Assembly: GCA_029688995.1 (NCBI GenBank)
Contig: JARULA010000001.1
Span: 186,001-250,000 of the forward strand
DNA: 64,000 bases
Direction of reading: 5' to 3'
Source of the DNA: Marinilabiliaceae bacterium ANBcel2
GTDB taxonomy: Bacteria > Bacteroidota > Bacteroidia > Bacteroidales > Marinilabiliaceae
Below, one piece after another: positions 57,633 to 64,000 of this stretch (position 1 is the first letter of the stretch; each line of letters opens with the position of its first letter). The notes beneath the pieces were generated by a model that saw only the letters and a list, made by a program, of their open reading frames with translations, ran no database searches and was not told where the DNA came from. A program made the position numbers and the translations under genes.

Positions 57633-59072
57633 TTATACGTCTAACTGAACATCGTCCTTCTCTTCTAAAAGTCTTACACCAGTTGACCCACCTTCTTTCA
57701 AACTAATATCAACGGGAGTATTACTCTTCCATGATCCACAAGTAAAGTCAGGAATATCAATTGAATTAGACCTGTTTTTAACCGACCATGTACTTAAAGG
57801 TGCAATTACACTCCATGATGCCGCATCATATACATCCTGATCTAACGGCAATCCATTTCTCAGGCAATCAATAAGTCTCCAATCCATCATAAAATCCATT
57901 CCCCCATGACCTCCAACTTTACGAGCCATATCACCAACACGTTTAACTATTTCAGGAGTATATTTCTCTTCAATCTCAGCCATCTGCTCATCATTAAGCC
58001 AACTATGACCGATAGCAACACGAGCAGGAGAAGGCCATTTTCGAGCAAAAGCTTTAGAACCACTTATCAGGTGAATTCGAGAATATGGCCTGGGTGAAGC
58101 AACATCATGCTGAATTACAATAGTACGACCTTTAACTGTACGTATTGTAGAGGTGTTCATGTTACCCTTATATGATTTTTCAGCAAAAGGTACAAAGAAA
58201 TCATCCTCTTTAGCAAGCTCATCTACACGTGGTCCAAGATTATAATCATTTGACTCCATAGCATTCATATAATCAAAACGATCACCACGGTTGATATTCA
58301 TTATTTGGCTAATAGGACCCAAACCATGTGTAGGATAAAGATTTCCTTTTTGTGTATTAGCTTTTAAACGCCACATATCGGCATAACCATCCTTATTAGT
58401 ATGCCAATCAATTAAATCATGTATATAGGCACCTTCCCCATGAATAATATCACCAAAAAATCCATGACGCGCCATATTAAGCGTTAGTAGCTCAAAAAAG
58501 TCATAGCAACAGTTTCCAAGCATCATACAATGCTTTTTAGTTCGTTCACTAGTTTCTACAAGTTGCCAGGCCTCTTCGACAGTCAATGCAGCAGGTAATT
58601 CAACACCCACATGTTTACCATTTTCCATTGCATATACACTCATGGGTGTATGTGTTTCCCAAGGGGTACAGATATAGATAAGATCAATATCGGGATCCTC
58701 ACACATGCCTTTCCAGGCATCTTCTGTACCACCATAATCTTTTGCTCTGGACAATCCATACCTATCTAAACGTTGTTGAACATTTTCAACTCGATCACTA
58801 TATTTATCACCTAATGCTGCTATTTCAACACCTTCTATATTCATCATCCTTTGAACAGCCCCGGGACCTCTCATCCCCAGACCGATAAACCCAACTCTAA
58901 CAACATCCAATGCAGGAGCTCTGTATCCGCACATATTGAACCGTTGTGTTCGCTTTTCCCATCCCGGATGAACACCATTACTACTACCCGATTTACATCC
59001 CGTTAACGAGGTAGCCATCAACCCTGTTCCAAGAGCTGCTGTTTTAAGAAAATTTCTGCGATTTGCTTTCAT
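57633..59072 (-). CDS. GH109 NAD-dependent glycosidase (alpha-N-acetylgalactosaminidase type)
   Basis: A 479-residue protein of the Gfo/Idh/MocA fold. The N-terminus combines a twin-arginine signal (NRRNFLK) with a lipobox (LTGC, Cys26), so it is probably folded with its cofactor and exported by Tat as a lipoprotein. The Rossmann motif GFIGLGMRGPGA is at 61-72. CTPWETH, KHVGVELP and YPTHGLGP (with conserved His249) are typical of GH109, whose members cleave alpha-GalNAc through an NAD+-dependent redox mechanism. Targets would be O-glycan Tn structures or blood group A ends. It is 25 bp after GH84 and 19 bp before GH29b. Some GH109 members have other specificities. Confidence 0.92.
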   Translation of the reverse strand: MKANRRNFLKTAALGTGLMATSLTGCKSGSSNGVHPGWEKRTQRFNMCGYRAPALDVVRVGFIGLGMRGPGAVQRMMNIEGVEIAALGDKYSDRVENVQQRLDRYGLSRAKDYGGTEDAWKGMCEDPDIDLIYICTPWETHTPMSVYAMENGKHVGVELPAALTVEEAWQLVETSERTKKHCMMLGNCCYDFFELLTLNMARHGFFGDIIHGEGAYIHDLIDWHTNKDGYADMWRLKANTQKGNLYPTHGLGPISQIMNINRGDRFDYMNAMESNDYNLGPRVDELAKEDDFFVPFAEKSYKGNMNTSTIRTVKGRTIVIQHDVASPRPYSRIHLISGSKAFARKWPSPARVAIGHSWLNDEQMAEIEEKYTPEIVKRVGDMARKVGGHGGMDFMMDWRLIDCLRNGLPLDQDVYDAASWSVIAPLSTWSVKNRSNSIDIPDFTCGSWKSNTPVDISLKEGGSTGVRLLEEKDDVQLDV

Positions 59073-59097
59073 CTCTATATATATTTAGTTAAATTAA

Positions 59098-61626
59098 TTA
59101 AAAACGGATAATCTGATTAATTCTAACATCCCCATGTGAAGTGTCAATTTTTAAACTCTCTGCCGGATTATTATCTGAATTTATATGATCTAAATAAGGT
59201 TTAACTGTACCATCTTTATAGACAACTGTTATATTGTCAACATCGCCTATTACAAACAAGTTAGAACACTTTTTGCAATCGGCATTATCAATAATATAGG
59301 GAGTTTCGGATTTTTCAAAAGTATAATATGATAGAAGATTTCCATCATACATTACCTCTTCAGAATCAACCATGGAATCTTCAGGTACATCCACTTTAAA
59401 CTGATCTAACCGAACATCTACTCTCTTATCAGAGGTGTTTATATAACGTACATATCTAATGCTATCCTCAATATCTAAAGGAAGCTGCATTTCACCATCG
59501 CTATCTCTTGTATCAATTTGCTTCCAGGACACATTATCAGATGAAATCTCAATAGTTCCTTTCTCTGAGACCAATGCACCGCCCAAATTAACATGAACAT
59601 AATTGGCATGTATTCCCTGTGGGAGAGCTATTCCAATATAGTCGCCCGACTCAAAACCAACAACCTCAAGAATTGGTTGTATATTAACAAACTCTCCATC
59701 CCTTTCAACACCTAATTGAGATAAAAGCTCCACATTAGTAATTACATTATAAAACTGAGCCTCGTCAAAATTGACAAAATCCTCTCTTCCTGACAAGTCA
59801 GAAATAAAGTTTTTACCTTTTGCAACAAAAAGATTTTTTGTGAAAGGGGTAACAACGGTACCGCCGGTCTCACAACCGGTAGCCCATGGATCAGGCTCGC
59901 CTTTCTTGCGCTGCATTTCACTATAATAATCCATCTTATCAAAATAAAAGAGAACTTTATTGGCTCTATCCACCTTCTCTTTACTACTATTGGCTGCAAT
60001 CATAAGCATTACATTCTTTCCGGCCATTCCTAAAGCCTCAAAAGAGTATATCCAACATTCAGTCTCGTCAAAAAAATGGGGATTAATAGATGGTAATTGC
60101 TCTTTTAAAATATTCCCGGATTGAGCAATAGCCTCAAATTCAGCAAGAATTTTATCAAAATCACTATCCGTAATAGTTTTATTTACACCATACTCCTCTA
60201 ACGCAGAATCCATATATGGCTTAATCTCGACAGACTCTTCTCGTCGATACCTATGATTATTGGGTCCCTGATCACTGTTATGATTGGCAAATACCTGAAT
60301 CTCATCTGCAACTTCAGGAAAAAGTGCTGCTATACCATCTCTCCATGATTTATCAGAATTAAATCCATCCATATTCCAGGTATAATCAGCAACTCCGAAC
60401 AGTCCGATCTTTGAGGCTGCAGGTTTATCCATAGGATTAGATGTAAAACCTGACATAGTTCCTTTATTATCGGGGTCAAGACCATATGTTCTACCTATTA
60501 ACAAACGTGTACGAACATAATCACTCACAGGCCAGTTCCACCATATAAAAGCATTGCGATCAATTCTATTATTAATCCAATCCATACTCTCCCTTGTTAT
60601 ATCAGCACAAACAGTATTGCCGGTCCACATAATTCTTATATCCTCATCAAGTTCACTACCCAGTATATCAAGGTAATCACCACCCGACCAGGCTCTGTTG
60701 TATTGAGTAGGGCACATAATCAAAGGCGTTACATCCGGTTTCTTTTGAACAAAATTTCGATTCAAAAAATTCAACATCTCAGTCTGCTTAACCGGATCTG
60801 TACCTTCACCACTTATATCATCAAAAAAAACAGCAAACGATCTCACACCCAAATCATACATCAACTCAAACTTTTCAAGACAAGCGACAAAATCATCAAT
60901 TATGCCATCACCTGTTTCATCGGTCCAATATATATCTCTACCGGGATGAACAGCCCAAACAAAGTTAACTTTGTTTTTATCAGCTGCTTTAACAAGTTCC
61001 TTCATTCCCTCGGCCATATCTTCAGGATATGGCTCTCTCCATTTATCAGAAAATCCATGATATGGATCATCCTTTGGCCCATATATATATGTATTAAGTT
61101 TATATTTTCCATAAAACTCAATTTGCCGTAATCGATCATCATGACTCCATGGCTCTCCGTAAAAACCTTCGACTGTTCCCCTAAACTCTACATCGGGATA
61201 ATCAATAAGCTCTACCTGGGGAATCCTTTGTATATTATCTGCTTTATATATCAACTGCTTAAGAGATTGTACTCCATAAAATAGTGCCGCGTTATCATTA
61301 CCATAAAGAGTTATTCCTGATTGAGAAACAGATAAATAATAGCCTTCGGGTATATCCGGAACTAAGTCGGATTTACTTTTAGGCAAATCTTCGGCAACAG
61401 CAACCTCTACGAGAATATCAAAACCCTCAAAAAGTTCAGTTAAAATATCCAAAGCCCTGCTCTCGAAACCTTCTTCAACAATCCATTGAGTACTTCCGGG
61501 AACAATATCTATACTATTACCACTATAAGTTACTTGCTGTGGAACAGGATATATTTGAATCTCTTTTTGAGCAAAAAGAGAAGTCACGGTAACAAAAGCA
61601 AAAAGCAATAAAAGAAATCTATTCAT
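59098..61626 (-). CDS. GH84 beta-N-acetylglucosaminidase
   Basis: An 842-residue exported protein (signal MNRFLLLLFAFVTVTSLFAQ). The N-terminal alpha/beta domain (about 20-145) is followed by the barrel starting at FRGTVEGFYGEPWSHDDRL. FFDDISGEG holds the catalytic Asp269-Asp270 pair of this substrate-assisted family. IMWTGNTVC and FIWWNWPVSDY are also conserved. A helical domain and a C-terminal F5/8-like sheet region follow. It is close in layout to the Bacteroides O-GlcNAcase BtGH84. It removes beta-GlcNAc from glycans or glycoproteins. It is the first gene of the GH84-GH109-GH29 operon. Confidence 0.95.
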   Translation of the reverse strand: MNRFLLLLFAFVTVTSLFAQKEIQIYPVPQQVTYSGNSIDIVPGSTQWIVEEGFESRALDILTELFEGFDILVEVAVAEDLPKSKSDLVPDIPEGYYLSVSQSGITLYGNDNAALFYGVQSLKQLIYKADNIQRIPQVELIDYPDVEFRGTVEGFYGEPWSHDDRLRQIEFYGKYKLNTYIYGPKDDPYHGFSDKWREPYPEDMAEGMKELVKAADKNKVNFVWAVHPGRDIYWTDETGDGIIDDFVACLEKFELMYDLGVRSFAVFFDDISGEGTDPVKQTEMLNFLNRNFVQKKPDVTPLIMCPTQYNRAWSGGDYLDILGSELDEDIRIMWTGNTVCADITRESMDWINNRIDRNAFIWWNWPVSDYVRTRLLIGRTYGLDPDNKGTMSGFTSNPMDKPAASKIGLFGVADYTWNMDGFNSDKSWRDGIAALFPEVADEIQVFANHNSDQGPNNHRYRREESVEIKPYMDSALEEYGVNKTITDSDFDKILAEFEAIAQSGNILKEQLPSINPHFFDETECWIYSFEALGMAGKNVMLMIAANSSKEKVDRANKVLFYFDKMDYYSEMQRKKGEPDPWATGCETGGTVVTPFTKNLFVAKGKNFISDLSGREDFVNFDEAQFYNVITNVELLSQLGVERDGEFVNIQPILEVVGFESGDYIGIALPQGIHANYVHVNLGGALVSEKGTIEISSDNVSWKQIDTRDSDGEMQLPLDIEDSIRYVRYINTSDKRVDVRLDQFKVDVPEDSMVDSEEVMYDGNLLSYYTFEKSETPYIIDNADCKKCSNLFVIGDVDNITVVYKDGTVKPYLDHINSDNNPAESLKIDTSHGDVRINQIIRF

Positions 61627-61650
61627 AATATATTCTGTAAAAGAGACAAA

Positions 61651-61684
61651 ATGGGAGCCACCGCCTAAAAAAGATGGCTCCCAT
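61651..61684 (-). terminator. Terminator after GH2 (right edge)
   Basis: A perfect 10-bp stem (61651-61660 and 61675-61684) starts 8 bp past the GH2 stop. It is followed on the minus strand by TTTGTCTCTTTT. It separates the GH2 gene from the GH84 operon. Confidence 0.8.
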
Positions 61685-61691
61685 AATTAAT

Positions 61692-64000
<2,309 letters not shown>

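Overview
The window looks like a chromosomal glycan-foraging region from an AT-rich, probably marine or animal-associated member of the Bacteroidota. Three SusC/SusD pairs, a hybrid two-component regulator (HTCS), many Bacteroidota-type lipoprotein signals, an anaerobic sulfatase-maturating enzyme and two proteins with type IX secretion (T9SS) C-terminal tails support this. The T9SS tails and the mix of families suggest the Marinilabiliales or a neighbouring order rather than gut Bacteroides, but the species cannot be read from the sequence. No rRNA, tRNA, CRISPR array or transposase was found.

Layout. 1-779 (-): N-terminal part of a GH92 mannosidase that runs off the left edge. 1166-2857 (+): GH29 fucosidase. 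2948-6337 (-): operon of ROK repressor, ROK sugar kinase and a PNGase F-type N-glycan amidase. 6556-8960 (+): cutC and a GH20 hexosaminidase, ending in a very strong terminator. 9082-9337: two tandem diverged repeats of 131-bp period. 9343-10542 (+): solitary sulfatase-maturating radical SAM enzyme. From 10639 to the right edge every gene is on the minus strand. In transcription order from the right these are: a GH2 galactosidase (partial); GH84-GH109-GH29; the HTCS; a T9SS protein of unknown function; GH18-lipoprotein-SusC3-SusD3-sulfatase-sulfatase-GH20-GH2-sulfatase; SusC2-SusD2; GH35; a divergent GH20; and SusC1-SusD1-GH20-GH92.

How the genes fit together. The set reads as a pathway for protein-linked host glycans. 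The PNGase F-like lipoprotein and the T9SS-exported GH18 (possible endo-beta-N-acetylglucosaminidase) could release N-glycans. The three SusC/SusD pairs would bind and import oligosaccharides. Fucose (two GH29), galactose (GH35, two GH2), HexNAc (four GH20, one GH84), alpha-GalNAc (GH109), mannose (two GH92) and sulfate (three S1 sulfatases, matured by the anSME) would then be removed. The ROK kinase would phosphorylate a released monosaccharide, and the ROK repressor and HTCS would regulate. GH109 and the sulfatases suggest that sulfated O-glycans are also targets. No sialidase, GH130 phosphorylase or obvious beta-mannosidase lies in the window.

The most unusual points are the PNGase F/ROK operon, cutC placed directly before a hexosaminidase, the tandem repeat pair before the anSME gene, a SusD gene relic after the divergent GH20 gene, and a duplicated C-terminal domain in the first GH29.
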